This document shows positions 9,182 through 18,466 of a DNA stretch of 64,000 bases, one piece after another. The first letter of the stretch is position 1; each line of letters starts with the position of its first letter. A model generated the notes under the pieces. The model was not told where the DNA came from, did not search any database, and saw nothing but the letters and a program-made list of their open reading frames with translations. Source of the DNA: an uncultured Hyphomonas sp. (GTDB lineage: Bacteria; Pseudomonadota; Alphaproteobacteria; Caulobacterales; Hyphomonadaceae); assembly GCF_963678875.1 (NCBI RefSeq), contig NZ_OY787456.1, forward strand, positions 2,418,001-2,482,000, written 5' to 3'. A program made the translations under genes and the position numbers.

Positions 9182-10540
9182 CTAGCTGGCGACCTCCTGG
9201 CCTGCCCGGCGTGCTTCTGCCTCGGCAAAAGCTGCTCGGTATTCCTTCAATCCCATCCAGAGGGTGACGAAGGTCAGTGGCCCAAGGATCGCTGTGGTAA
9301 TCGACAAGGAGTAGCGTAGCGCATTGTCGTCGTGGAAAATGAAGTCGGTAAGCGTGGCCGGTAGAATCGGCCCAAGGCTGACCCCGAGAATGCCCACAGT
9401 AAACAGGAAGATCGCCCCCATCTGTCCACGAATCTGGTTAGGCGCGACAAGTTGAATCGCTGACGGTATGAGCACAGGCGTCAACGCGCTGAACAGCTTG
9501 GTGGGAAACAAGAGCCCGGCCATCATCCAAGACGAAGGCATCAGCGGCATAAGCGTCGCCGGTATCGTGATCGCCAGCGCACCATAGGCTGTAAGTCGCA
9601 GACAGGCATCGTTGACACCACGCTTCAGCAAATGTCCGGAATACCAGCCGGCGAAGATAAGACCGATCGGACCACCAACCAGCGAAGAAATACCGTTCAC
9701 CATCCCCGACTGCGCCGGTGACCAGTCCCATGTCCGGATAAAGAGCTCTGGATACCAGGTATCTGAATAGGTGGTGACCGAATAAAGCGCTGCGCCGAGC
9801 ATCAACGAGACGGACATCATGGGAAAGCGACGCATGTAGCTAAAAACGGCGCCGAGTTTGATATCCTTGTCTTCAACCGTGCGGTCTCGTCGTTCTGGCT
9901 CCTTCAGCGTCGACATCAAAAGCGCCAGCAAAAGACCTGGCAGTCCGACGATGACAAAAACCATGTGCCATGATTTCATCTGTCCTATCAGTGGCAGCGT
10001 AATGTCCGGATGTGTCTGGACTGCGGAAACCACCGCACCACCGAGGATCAGCGCGATTCCAGCCCCGACAAAGATCCCGGTGGTATAAATGCTCATCGCG
10101 CGCGGCAGCCGCGATTTATCAAAATAGTCTGACAGCATCGAATAGGCAGACGGAGACAGCGCAGCCTCGCCTACCCCAACCCCGATGCGAGCCGCAAAAA
10201 GCTGCGGGAAATTCCGAGCGAACCCGCAGAGCATCGTCATCAAACTCCAGACTGTCACTCCTGCAGTGATGATCCACTTCCGCTTAAACCGGTCTGCCGC
10301 CCACCCGAGCGGAAGCCCCATGATCGTGTAGAAAATGCCGAATGCCGCACCGGCCAACAAAGCAAACTGGAAGTCGCTGATATTCAGATCAGCCCGTATT
10401 GGACCGACCATCAGGTTTAGGATCTGCCGGTCCAGAAAGGAAAATGTGTAGGCCAGCATCAGCACGCCGGAAGCATACCAGGCGTACTTGTAATCAACCT
10501 GCGCTGGCTCTGAGGCAGTGGCGTTGTCTGTATTTGTCAT
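9182..10540 (-). CDS. MFS transporter, spinster-like (copy 1)
   Basis: 452 residues with about 12 hydrophobic segments. The start region reads YTFSFLDRQILNLMVGPIRADL and is followed by the MFS loop motif GLPLGWAADRFKRK. A close relative at 26363-27724 shares this layout almost block for block (SDFQF, GAAFGIFYTIMGLP, RIGVGVGEAALSPSAYS). It is the last gene of a minus-strand set: M20 amidohydrolase, aminotransferase, MFS. Inferred role: inner-membrane import of the peptide, N-acyl amino acid or aromatic acid handled by the cluster. The substrate is not known. Confidence 0.88.
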   Translation of the reverse strand: MTNTDNATASEPAQVDYKYAWYASGVLMLAYTFSFLDRQILNLMVGPIRADLNISDFQFALLAGAAFGIFYTIMGLPLGWAADRFKRKWIITAGVTVWSLMTMLCGFARNFPQLFAARIGVGVGEAALSPSAYSMLSDYFDKSRLPRAMSIYTTGIFVGAGIALILGGAVVSAVQTHPDITLPLIGQMKSWHMVFVIVGLPGLLLALLMSTLKEPERRDRTVEDKDIKLGAVFSYMRRFPMMSVSLMLGAALYSVTTYSDTWYPELFIRTWDWSPAQSGMVNGISSLVGGPIGLIFAGWYSGHLLKRGVNDACLRLTAYGALAITIPATLMPLMPSSWMMAGLLFPTKLFSALTPVLIPSAIQLVAPNQIRGQMGAIFLFTVGILGVSLGPILPATLTDFIFHDDNALRYSLSITTAILGPLTFVTLWMGLKEYRAAFAEAEARRAGQEVAS

Positions 10541-10627
10541 GCTTGGGCTTTCTGCTCGGTCCCTGACCGAGCCGGGGTATTCAAGATCATGTCAGGTTCC
10601 AAAGGCCACCAACATGACTTGACCCGC

Positions 10628-11749
10628 TCAGTTGGCGTGTGTCCGAATATTGCTGACCTGTGAGAGAGCTTCGATGAAGGTGTCGTTTTCTTCGGCGGTA
10701 CCGACAGACACCCGAATCCAGTCCGGCAGACCATAATTGCCGACGGGCCGTATGATGACGCCGCGCTTCATCAGCTCCCTGGATACGGTTGCCCCATCCC
10801 CGCTTTTCATCAGAACGAAGTTGCCATGGGAGGGCACATACTCGAATCCAGCTTTAGTGAGCCAATCACACAAACGAACGCGCTCAACTGCGTTGTGTTG
10901 CCGGCTACGATTAATGAACTCGTCATCGCCAAGCGCTGCCGCCGCAGCCTGTTGGCCCACCATGTTCACGCCGAAAGGCATCCCCATAGGCTGAAGCACC
11001 TTGAGAAGCTCCGGGTGGGTGATGGCATATCCGACGCGTGCTCCGGCAAGACCGAAAATCTTCGAGAATGTCCGGAGAATGACGATATGCTTTCGACTTG
11101 ACAGGAGACGCGAAATATCCGGCCGGTCTGCTTCATCAAGATACTCTCGATACGCCTCATCTATAACCAAAAGTGTATCATCCGGAAGAGCCTCAGCCAA
11201 CGCGTGCACGTCTGCTGCCGGTGTCAACGCGCCGGTAGGATTATTCGGGGTAGCAAGGAAGACGACCTTGGTGCGTTCTTCCCTACCCGCCTGCAACAGG
11301 GCATCGAGATCAGGCCGCCAATCGGCGTGCACATCACAGGCGATCCCCTCCGATCCTGCCGCCTTACTCGCCCCCGCATATGAGGCAAAGGAATAGCGCG
11401 GATAAACTGACTGACGCTCATGATTGAGAAAACCGTGCGCAATCATCAGAATAAGCTCACTGGAGCCGCAGCCAGGCAGGATATGATCCTCGGGTAATCC
11501 GCAGTACGCGGCCAATGCGGCGATCAGCGAGAAATTGTGAAAGTCTGGGTATCGGTAGGTTTTTTCGTTGCACTGTCGAATAGCCTCGGTCGCGGCGGGC
11601 GCGGTTCCCAGCGGGTTTTCATTCGACGCCAGTTTGACGATTGCGGACGGCTCGAGACCGAATTCTCGCGCAACATCTTCAATGGGCCGTCCCGGCGGGT
11701 AAGGCGGGATAAGGCTGACATGCGGCAGGATGGGGTTACTCATACTCAT
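10628..11749 (-). CDS. PLP-dependent aminotransferase, HisC/aromatic aminotransferase type
   Basis: 373 residues, fold-type I aminotransferase of the histidinol-phosphate/aromatic aminotransferase group. The N-terminal KLASNENPLG motif, PNNPTG, the DEAY segment and the PLP-lysine region RTFSKIFGLAGARVGY are all present. Its start overlaps the end of the M20 gene by 4 bp (ATGA), so translation is probably coupled. No histidine biosynthesis genes are nearby. In this setting I infer transamination of Tyr, Phe or DOPA to the arylpyruvate, upstream of the ThDP enzyme. A HisC role cannot be excluded from sequence alone. Confidence 0.88.
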   Translation of the reverse strand: MSMSNPILPHVSLIPPYPPGRPIEDVAREFGLEPSAIVKLASNENPLGTAPAATEAIRQCNEKTYRYPDFHNFSLIAALAAYCGLPEDHILPGCGSSELILMIAHGFLNHERQSVYPRYSFASYAGASKAAGSEGIACDVHADWRPDLDALLQAGREERTKVVFLATPNNPTGALTPAADVHALAEALPDDTLLVIDEAYREYLDEADRPDISRLLSSRKHIVILRTFSKIFGLAGARVGYAITHPELLKVLQPMGMPFGVNMVGQQAAAAALGDDEFINRSRQHNAVERVRLCDWLTKAGFEYVPSHGNFVLMKSGDGATVSRELMKRGVIIRPVGNYGLPDWIRVSVGTAEENDTFIEALSQVSNIRTHAN

Positions 11750-13086
11750 TGTTCGTCCAGATCTGTATTTTTGAGGTAATCAACGGCGACGAAACTCAGC
11801 GCTTTTACGCCGACCTTGAGGGCCTCGTCGTTGACCAGAAAGTAGGGGGAATGATTTGGCGCGGCCTCTTCGGCCGATACACCTTCAGGATTAACACCCA
11901 GGAAGAAGAATGTGCCAGGAAACCGTGTCTGATAGTGCGCAAAATCCTCTGACCCCATAACAAGGCCACGTTCCTCGAACCCATAATTCCCCGCCGCCCG
12001 CTGAAGCTGCGGAGTGATCCGGGCCGTCAGGTCTGGATCATTGTAAACAGAGGGCGCATACGGATCGACATGCATCTCGACGCTTGCTCCGGCGCTTTCG
12101 GCAATCGATGTTGCTGTCTGTTTTACCCGAGCGATAAGCTCTTCTCTGATCTCTGGGTCAAAGGTTCGGATCGTACCCAGCATATCCACTCGCTCCGGGA
12201 TGATATTACTGCGTACGCCACCGTTGATAGCACCGATCGTGATGACAGACGGGGCTACGGACACATCCAGCTGGCGCGCAGGTATCATCTGAAGGCCGAC
12301 CATGATCTGTGCTGCCGTGATTATGGGGTCCACGCCCGCCCAGGGGCGAGAACCGTGGGTCTGCTCGCCGATAACGCTGAGCCTCAGCCGGTCTGCGGCC
12401 GCCATCGTGCCCCGCGGACGCACGCTAATAGATCCCGCTCGGCCCGGCCAAACATGAAGCCCAAAAATTGCATCTGGCCTGTAAGCTCCATCCAGCGCGC
12501 CTTCTTCGAGGATGAGTTTGGCGCCCCCCTTTTCTCCTTGAGGTGCACCTTCTTCAGCTGGCTGGAAAACGAACAGCACAGTGCCATGAATCTGATCGCG
12601 GTGCCCCGCCAGCACCTCAGCAACCCCCATCAGGATCGCGGTGTGTGCGTCATGCCCACACGCATGCATAACAGGTACAGTTTTGCCCTCGCTCTCCGTT
12701 GTCACGGTGGACGCGAAAGAAAGACCGGTTTTCTCTTCGACTGGTAGCGCATCCATATCTGCGCGTAGCGCGACGGTTCGACCCGGAAGATCACCGCGCA
12801 GCACACCAATTACCCCAGTGTGGGCAATGTCCGTACGTACTTCGTCAAACCCGAGAGCACGCAAGTGCTCTGCGACCATCGCCGCCGTGCGGAATTCTCG
12901 ATTTCCGAGTTCCGGATTCTGATGAATATCGTGGCGCCAACTGATGACCGAATCTTCAACTTTGTCAGCGGACCGTTCAAGTGATGAATAGTCAATTGTT
13001 TGGGCCGTTGCTGTGGCCTGACAGACGGCCAGCCCGGCTACGAAAACAAGTCCAGAGAGTCGGCGTGGCAAGGATCTGCCTCCCAT
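11746..13086 (-). CDS. M20 family amidohydrolase/aminoacylase, exported
   Basis: 446 residues from the ATG at 13086. The start 45 bp further upstream adds 15 residues before an evident signal peptide (LPRRLSGLVFVAGLAVCQAT). Dinuclear-metal peptidase M20 motifs are visible: ALRADMDALPV, HACGHDAH, PAEEG and GSEDF. The family includes hippurate hydrolases, IAA-amino-acid hydrolases and N-acyl-amino-acid hydrolases. It is the first gene of the operon with the aminotransferase, so the most economical role is release of a free aromatic amino acid from an N-acyl or peptide conjugate, followed by transamination. The predicted periplasmic location is notable, because many M20 amidohydrolases are cytoplasmic. 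Confidence 0.87.
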   Translation of the reverse strand: MGGRSLPRRLSGLVFVAGLAVCQATATAQTIDYSSLERSADKVEDSVISWRHDIHQNPELGNREFRTAAMVAEHLRALGFDEVRTDIAHTGVIGVLRGDLPGRTVALRADMDALPVEEKTGLSFASTVTTESEGKTVPVMHACGHDAHTAILMGVAEVLAGHRDQIHGTVLFVFQPAEEGAPQGEKGGAKLILEEGALDGAYRPDAIFGLHVWPGRAGSISVRPRGTMAAADRLRLSVIGEQTHGSRPWAGVDPIITAAQIMVGLQMIPARQLDVSVAPSVITIGAINGGVRSNIIPERVDMLGTIRTFDPEIREELIARVKQTATSIAESAGASVEMHVDPYAPSVYNDPDLTARITPQLQRAAGNYGFEERGLVMGSEDFAHYQTRFPGTFFFLGVNPEGVSAEEAAPNHSPYFLVNDEALKVGVKALSFVAVDYLKNTDLDEQ

Positions 13087-13140
13087 GATTGTCGCATGCG
13101 TATCGCCAGAGTGATACTCAACCGCCCCCATATTTCAATA

Positions 13141-13154
13141 GTTCACCCGTTAAT
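13141..13154. promoter_or_regulatory. Degenerate regulon palindrome upstream of the M20 operon (site 4)
   Basis: GTTCACCCGTTAAT has a perfect right half-site and four of six left positions. It lies 55 bp upstream of the M20 amidohydrolase start. Function is inferred from recurrence of the motif. Confidence 0.45.
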
Positions 13155-13527
13155 TATTTATACTTTTTTGAATCATGGTCGGTACTTTCTCCCAAAACTC
13201 AATCATTCGGGCTTTGCAACGATTTGAATTCACTTGTGAATTACAAGCATCGCCGAAAAACAAACAGCCAATTGAGTTTCCAAAGCACCACTATTGGTAG
13301 GGAGGAGCGCTCGCACAGAAAGAATTCCATACATGCCTATTTTACAGTAGCTCAGCACATTCCTCGAAAACTCGCATTTGATGGTGACTTCGGACTTCGC
13401 TGGCGAATTCCTGCGACGGCAGAGATTCTGAATTTTGATTAACATGCTATCACTCCTGAGTGCGCTTTGATCATTTTGAGCCACGCAATCAAGTTGACAC
13501 AATCCGCACTTGACGCTTACCAAGTTT

Positions 13528-13541
13528 GTTAACTTGTTAAG
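13528..13541. promoter_or_regulatory. Regulon palindrome upstream of the first TonB receptor (site 5)
   Basis: GTTAACTTGTTAAG contains a perfect 12-bp core palindrome TTAAC-TT-GTTAA; only the two outer bases differ from the consensus. It is 93 bp upstream of the receptor start. Confidence 0.62.
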
Positions 13542-13633
13542 TACAGGCGGCTTGTTGCCTCCCTTTAATCGCCCGGACTCATTTCGGGCATGACCAATCC
13601 AATATGCCTGTTAAGGCGCGGAGGGACTTGAAG

Positions 13634-16600
13634 ATGAAAAAGATACCCAACTTGAATCACACCAAGCGAACGGCATTACGCCATGCATTCCTGCTAAGCG
13701 TAGCCGCAACTTCTCTGCTGACCCCAGCAGCTCTGGCACAAACGGAATCGGTAGAAACGGTCCCAACCGCTGTCGACTCCGACACGCAGGTTCAGGACGC
13801 AGTGATCGTGACCGGATCCAGAATCAAACGTCCCGGCATCGATACTATGTATCCGGCATCCACTGTCGACATAGAGACCCTCGAGAAAGGCGCCTTTTCC
13901 AACATCGCTGACGCGCTCAATGAAATGCCCGGCTTCGGAACTCCTGGCGCTTCTCCTGCTGGCGCTCAGGAAACCGGCGTGGTCGGGCAAAATCACCTCA
14001 ACTATCTCGGCCTGGGCTCGCAACGGACTCTCACCCTGGTGAACGGCCGGCGCTTCGTGTCGTCCAACCCACCCGGTGGTGGCGGAGCCGGATCCGGCCT
14101 CCAGGTCGACTTCAATGTGATCCCGATGGCGCTTGTTGAGCGCGTTGAAACCATTGGTGTCGGCGGGGCGCCAATCTATGGCTCCGATGCGATCGCCGGT
14201 ACCGTAAACGTCATTCTGCGTGACGACTATGAAGGGTTCGATATCAGCACTCAGTACGGCCTGACCGAAGAAGGGGATGCGGAAGAAAAGCGCCTCCAAC
14301 TTCTCGTCGGCGGGAACTTCGCGGAAGACCGCGGTAATGCGACCCTTTCAATCGAATACACCAAGGAAGAGGGACTGCTGAATACAGACCGGTCGCTCTA
14401 CACAACCAACGACCCCTTCTACGCCGCAGACAGCCTCGTCACAGGCGACGGCGTCTTCCGGATCTTCCGGAACCAGACAATTGATACGTTCAGCGATGGC
14501 GGCATCATCTCTGCCGGTCCGCTGGTGCGCGCCGCGTACGGCGTCGGCGCACTCTCAGATGGTAACATCTATCAGTTCGCCCCGAATGGCGATCTGGTTG
14601 CTTTCAACGCCGGTGAGATTGCACCGGACGGCTCGTTCGTCTGGGCTCGCGGCGGTGACGGAACCGATCTGTATGATGTCTCTTCTCAAATCGTGTCGCC
14701 GCTGGAGCGCATGGTTATCTCCGGCACGACTCATTACGACCTGACCGACAGCGTTACATTCTTTGGCGATGTCCAGGTTGCCAGCACTACGGCGACCGAA
14801 TTGGCAAACCAGGACGGCTTCCAGACCCTGACCGGACCTGGCGGTGAATATGGTCCGCTTCAATTCTCTGCAGATCACCCGCTCCTGAATGACCAGGCAC
14901 GCGGCGTCTTGAGTGCGAATGGCCTCAACCAGTTCTTTGTCAACCGCTACCACACAGACGTCTACGACACGGCTTGGGAGAACGAAAACTTCCTCTGGCG
15001 TGTTGCTGGCGGTCTTCGCGGGGATTTCGACATTGGTGACAGAAACTTCACTTGGGAAGGCTCATTCGTTCACGGCGAAACAGACGTCTACTCCGGCGGA
15101 ACCATGATCATCGACGGTCGGTTCATCAATGCACTGGACGCCGTCGAACTGACACAAACGGATCTCGACGAAGTGGCCGCGGCCGGCAACTCCTTGCTGA
15201 CGTTCTCCGGAACGGAAACAGCGAACGTCGGAGATGTGGTCTGTAGCTCTTCTCTGGAAGCCGCCAAGGGCAATCTGGTTGGTGAAACCGGCTCTGGTCT
15301 CACCGACAACCACCTGCCCTACGTGACTGGCTGCGTGCCACTGAACCTATTTGGCGCAGGCGCACCGTCTCAAGCCGCTGTGGACTGGGTAACGGGTCCC
15401 GAAGACTCCAAATCCACGATCGAACAGACTGTTTTCAACATCAACGTTGGCGGTACCTTGTTTGAGCTGCCAGCTGGCGGTGTTGCATTTAACGTGGGTT
15501 ACGAGACCCGCGAAGAAAAAGGCAGCTACCGCCCCTCAACCGCTGCCGAAGTTGCCTTGGGTCGCCACGAAGCGGTTCTGCCTACCGAAGGTTCGTTCGA
15601 CACCAGCGAAATCTTTGGCGAGGTACTTTTTCCTCTGGTCAGCCCAGGCATGGACCTTCCGTTCATGTATGCAGCTGAAGCCAGCGTCGCCTACCGGAAC
15701 ATCGACAACTCGATCACCGGCAGCGCCGACGTATGGACCGTGGGCGGACGCTTCTCTCCGATTGCAGACCTGAGCTTCCGCGGCAACTACACCGAATCTG
15801 TCCGGGCGCCTTCGATCGGCGAGCTTTTCGGCCCCACGCTGAACACCTTTACGCTGGCAAACGACCCATGTGACTACCGTTTTGTGGCGCAGGGGTCGGC
15901 GGCACGCGCTGCAAACTGCGCAGCCGACATCGCGGGGTATGATCCGAACACATTCACCTCCGGTATCGTCAGCGCTGGCGTCCTCGGCTCCAGCGGCGGC
16001 AACCAGAACCTTCAAAACGAAATGGCAGAAGCCTTTACGATTGGCGCCATTTACGAACCGTCCTCGGTTCCCGGCCTCCTCCTGACAATCGATTACATTA
16101 ACATCGAAGTTCAGGATGCCATTACGGTGCTTGAGCTCGATCAGGTTCTGAACGCTTGCTACGACTCCGATGGATCCAGCCCCGCCTGCGCGAGCTTTAC
16201 GCGCGACGCAGCCGGTGAGATCTCAGGATACACGATCGGTCAGACCAATGCCGAGACGTTCATGTTTGAATCCATGGACTATCGCGTTGGCTACAACTTC
16301 GAAGTTGCGGAACTTCTGCGCCGCAGCAGCGACTGGGGTGGCATGAATCTGGATTTCAGACTGCATCAGGTTCTGGAAAAGGAAACATCCGTAACGGGTG
16401 AAAACCCGATTCCGGAAGTCGGGTCGTTCACGTCACCAGAATACTCCGCAACGTTCGATGCGACTTGGCAGCGTGACAACTGGCGTGTTTTCTGGCGCAC
16501 GCTCTGGCAACCTGAAGCTACGATCGATCTGACGGGCACTCGCACTTATGAAGATGCCAGCGGAAAAATCATTGATAAGGCTGGCGCCTACTTCATGAAC

Positions 16601-16786
16601 AATGCCTCGGTATCCTACACGTTCGACGAGCCGTTCTCCGGCGGCCCGCAAAGCGCGATGCTGCAACTGTCCGTGAACAATGTGTTTGATTCAGAGCCCG
16701 ATACCGAAGAACTGGCACTGGGCTATTACACGCTGGCACAACAGCTCGGACGGACATTCATGATCCGGGCTACCGCCAGCTTCTAA
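13634..16786 (+). CDS. TonB-dependent outer-membrane receptor (1)
   Basis: 1050 residues from the ATG at 13634, preceded by GGAGG; an ATG 30 bp earlier is in frame but less well spaced. The signal peptide ends near AALAQ. The plug domain (about residues 45-200) carries DAVIVTGSRI and the GSDAIAGTVNVILR segment. A large 22-strand-type barrel follows and ends in the terminal aromatic residue (TASF). The length fits receptors for bulky substrates such as peptides or glycans. An operator palindrome lies upstream and a strong terminator downstream, so it is probably monocistronic. Inferred role: energised uptake of the regulon's peptide or conjugate substrate. No siderophore genes are nearby. Confidence 0.92.
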   Translation: MKKIPNLNHTKRTALRHAFLLSVAATSLLTPAALAQTESVETVPTAVDSDTQVQDAVIVTGSRIKRPGIDTMYPASTVDIETLEKGAFSNIADALNEMPGFGTPGASPAGAQETGVVGQNHLNYLGLGSQRTLTLVNGRRFVSSNPPGGGGAGSGLQVDFNVIPMALVERVETIGVGGAPIYGSDAIAGTVNVILRDDYEGFDISTQYGLTEEGDAEEKRLQLLVGGNFAEDRGNATLSIEYTKEEGLLNTDRSLYTTNDPFYAADSLVTGDGVFRIFRNQTIDTFSDGGIISAGPLVRAAYGVGALSDGNIYQFAPNGDLVAFNAGEIAPDGSFVWARGGDGTDLYDVSSQIVSPLERMVISGTTHYDLTDSVTFFGDVQVASTTATELANQDGFQTLTGPGGEYGPLQFSADHPLLNDQARGVLSANGLNQFFVNRYHTDVYDTAWENENFLWRVAGGLRGDFDIGDRNFTWEGSFVHGETDVYSGGTMIIDGRFINALDAVELTQTDLDEVAAAGNSLLTFSGTETANVGDVVCSSSLEAAKGNLVGETGSGLTDNHLPYVTGCVPLNLFGAGAPSQAAVDWVTGPEDSKSTIEQTVFNINVGGTLFELPAGGVAFNVGYETREEKGSYRPSTAAEVALGRHEAVLPTEGSFDTSEIFGEVLFPLVSPGMDLPFMYAAEASVAYRNIDNSITGSADVWTVGGRFSPIADLSFRGNYTESVRAPSIGELFGPTLNTFTLANDPCDYRFVAQGSAARAANCAADIAGYDPNTFTSGIVSAGVLGSSGGNQNLQNEMAEAFTIGAIYEPSSVPGLLLTIDYINIEVQDAITVLELDQVLNACYDSDGSSPACASFTRDAAGEISGYTIGQTNAETFMFESMDYRVGYNFEVAELLRRSSDWGGMNLDFRLHQVLEKETSVTGENPIPEVGSFTSPEYSATFDATWQRDNWRVFWRTLWQPEATIDLTGTRTYEDASGKIIDKAGAYFMNNASVSYTFDEPFSGGPQSAMLQLSVNNVFDSEPDTEELALGYYTLAQQLGRTFMIRATASF

Positions 16787-16834
16787 TCCCGCTCGGATCT
16801 GCTGAAGAACCTACCTCCTTCTTCGGCAACCCTG

Positions 16835-16866
16835 TACGGCCCGCAGCTAGTCTGCGGGCCGTATTT
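16835..16866 (+). terminator. Intrinsic terminator after TonB receptor (1)
   Basis: A perfect 12-bp stem (TACGGCCCGCAG, 16835-16846, paired with 16852-16863) with a 5-nt loop is followed by a short T run. Confidence 0.82.
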
Positions 16867-16883
16867 GTCAGGGGCGACGAATG

Positions 16884-18275
16884 CTATTCCATCACCGGCG
16901 TTGAGATGCGCACCGAATCCATTGGTCGTGGCCGCGCCTCTTCTTCAGTAAGCGATATGTAATTGCTACGCGGATATTGTGTGCCACGCTTTACAACGAG
17001 TTCGATCGCTTTCGTATTGTTGATATCGTTGAGCGGGTTTTCGTTCAGAAAGACAAGGTTCGCAAGTTTGCCCGGCTGAATCGTACCCATCAGCTCTTCC
17101 TGGCCAATCGCCTTTGCGCCGTTCAGAGTAGCAGACTTGAGAACGTCTACGGGCTCCATACCCGCCCGCTGCATCAGGTCCATTTCGATATGAACCGACA
17201 GATACGGATCATCCCAGGCGGAGAAGCCGTCAGTACCGGTCACCATCGGGACCCCGGCATCATACGCCTGAAGCAACATACCGGTTATCGCATTGTATGG
17301 GCAGCGAGGTGGCGCATCCGAATAGCGTGCGAACTCCGGACGCGGCTGATAGACGAAAAGTGTAGGGTCCAAAATTGTCCCCTGCTCTGCCATACGCTCG
17401 AAAAGGTCCTGAAGAACGGGGTTGTCGCCTGCAGCGAACTTCTCGGCAGGAATCGGGAAGTTCTGCCGATCCGGGTAGGATGTCGGTTTTTCATCAAATG
17501 CTTCATACGCAAAGTCGCATATGTGGGATACCACATCGACGCCTGCGTCAATCGAGTCGCTTGGCGTCGCCGGGAACACCATGGAATGGGACCAGGCCAG
17601 CATACCTTGCTTGTGAGCTTCTTCGGTGAGCGCTTTTACGAGATGCCCAGGAAGGTTTGCATAAATCTTGATACCCGTCGCTGACGTTCCACGCGCCCAG
17701 GCGATCGCCTGCGGTATATCCGTATCATCGGTGATCGCCTGCATCCATGGAGCCTTGCCTGCCACTTCACCTGAAGCGGACGCTTGTGTGCGCGGATCTT
17801 TAAAAAAGGACGGCCCCGCCATAAACGTCGCATAATAGATGTCTGGCGAAGGAATTTCGCCAAGCTTGGCGGCACGCGCAATCTCGCTAAGCAGACGGGT
17901 ATCGTCCGCCGGGTCACGAACGGCAGTGACTCCTCCATAAAGTTCACGTCTCATCATCGCTTCCGTGTATGAGGCCTTCGGAGGCGTATTCATGTGCTCG
18001 TGAACGTTGATCAGACCCGGGATAACATAGGTACCGGACACATCGACGACTTCCGCCTCGTCAGGTATCGCTAAAGTATCTGTAGTGCCGATTGCGGATA
18101 TCAGTTCACCTGTTACCTTAATCGCTGATTTGCCTTGAATGGCGCCAGTCTCGACATCTACTAGCTGGGCGCCCACAAAATACACGGGCTCTGCCCCTTC
18201 TTGCGCTGATGCAAAACTAGGCATCATTGCGGTTATGAGCCCAAATGCAGTAACAGCAGCTTTCTTCCAGACCAT
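16884..18275 (-). CDS. Metal-dependent amidohydrolase (imidazolonepropionase/dipeptidase-like), exported
   Basis: 463 residues with a signal peptide ending near SFASAQ. The amidohydrolase TIM-barrel metal site is indicated by VIPGLINVHEHMN (HxH), a Lys in TGIKIYANL that could be the carbamylated ligand, His residues in AWSHSMV and VSHICDF, and the Asp of VTGTDGF. The C-terminal GTIQPGKLANLVFLNENPL strand completes the composite domain. Relatives include Xaa-Arg/Xaa-Pro dipeptidases and imidazolonepropionases. It is divergent from an S10 carboxypeptidase with a perfect operator palindrome between them. I infer an exported dipeptidase or amidase of the peptide-using regulon. The substrate is open. 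Confidence 0.85.
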   Translation of the reverse strand: MVWKKAAVTAFGLITAMMPSFASAQEGAEPVYFVGAQLVDVETGAIQGKSAIKVTGELISAIGTTDTLAIPDEAEVVDVSGTYVIPGLINVHEHMNTPPKASYTEAMMRRELYGGVTAVRDPADDTRLLSEIARAAKLGEIPSPDIYYATFMAGPSFFKDPRTQASASGEVAGKAPWMQAITDDTDIPQAIAWARGTSATGIKIYANLPGHLVKALTEEAHKQGMLAWSHSMVFPATPSDSIDAGVDVVSHICDFAYEAFDEKPTSYPDRQNFPIPAEKFAAGDNPVLQDLFERMAEQGTILDPTLFVYQPRPEFARYSDAPPRCPYNAITGMLLQAYDAGVPMVTGTDGFSAWDDPYLSVHIEMDLMQRAGMEPVDVLKSATLNGAKAIGQEELMGTIQPGKLANLVFLNENPLNDINNTKAIELVVKRGTQYPRSNYISLTEEEARPRPMDSVRISTPVME

Positions 18276-18331
18276 CTCGTTTCCTTTTGGCGGGTTTAAC
18301 TTGTCATCAGATGTGCATCTGATATCTATAA

Positions 18332-18345
18332 ATTAACAGGTTAAT
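18332..18345. promoter_or_regulatory. Predicted operator, perfect palindrome (regulon site 6)
   Basis: ATTAACAGGTTAAT lies 57 bp upstream of the amidohydrolase start (minus strand) and 122 bp upstream of the S10 peptidase start (plus strand). A single site could control both divergent genes. Confidence 0.7.
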
Positions 18346-18466
18346 CGTACGCACCGCAATTGATAACCTGGCACTCAGGATCCTGCACGCCAGCGCTCCT
18401 GATTTGTATCGAGCAGAACGGCGCGCTTCATTTGAAGCCCGCAACAAGGTTGAATGGATAATATCA

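Larger units (their letters stand above)
13087..13633. other. Divergent control region without a gene
   Basis: 547 bp between the divergent M20 and TonB-receptor genes. No convincing coding sequence is seen. It is AT-richer than its surroundings and holds three copies of the regulon motif: 13141-13154, a partial copy at 13438-13451 (ATTAACATGCTATC, three mismatches) and 13528-13541. Multiple sites suggest cooperative or looped repression of both units. Confidence 0.6.

Noticed and set aside
10628..11749. Aminotransferase as HisC of histidine biosynthesis
   Set aside because: It overlaps an M20 amidohydrolase gene and no other his gene is nearby; not excluded biochemically, but context favours a catabolic role.
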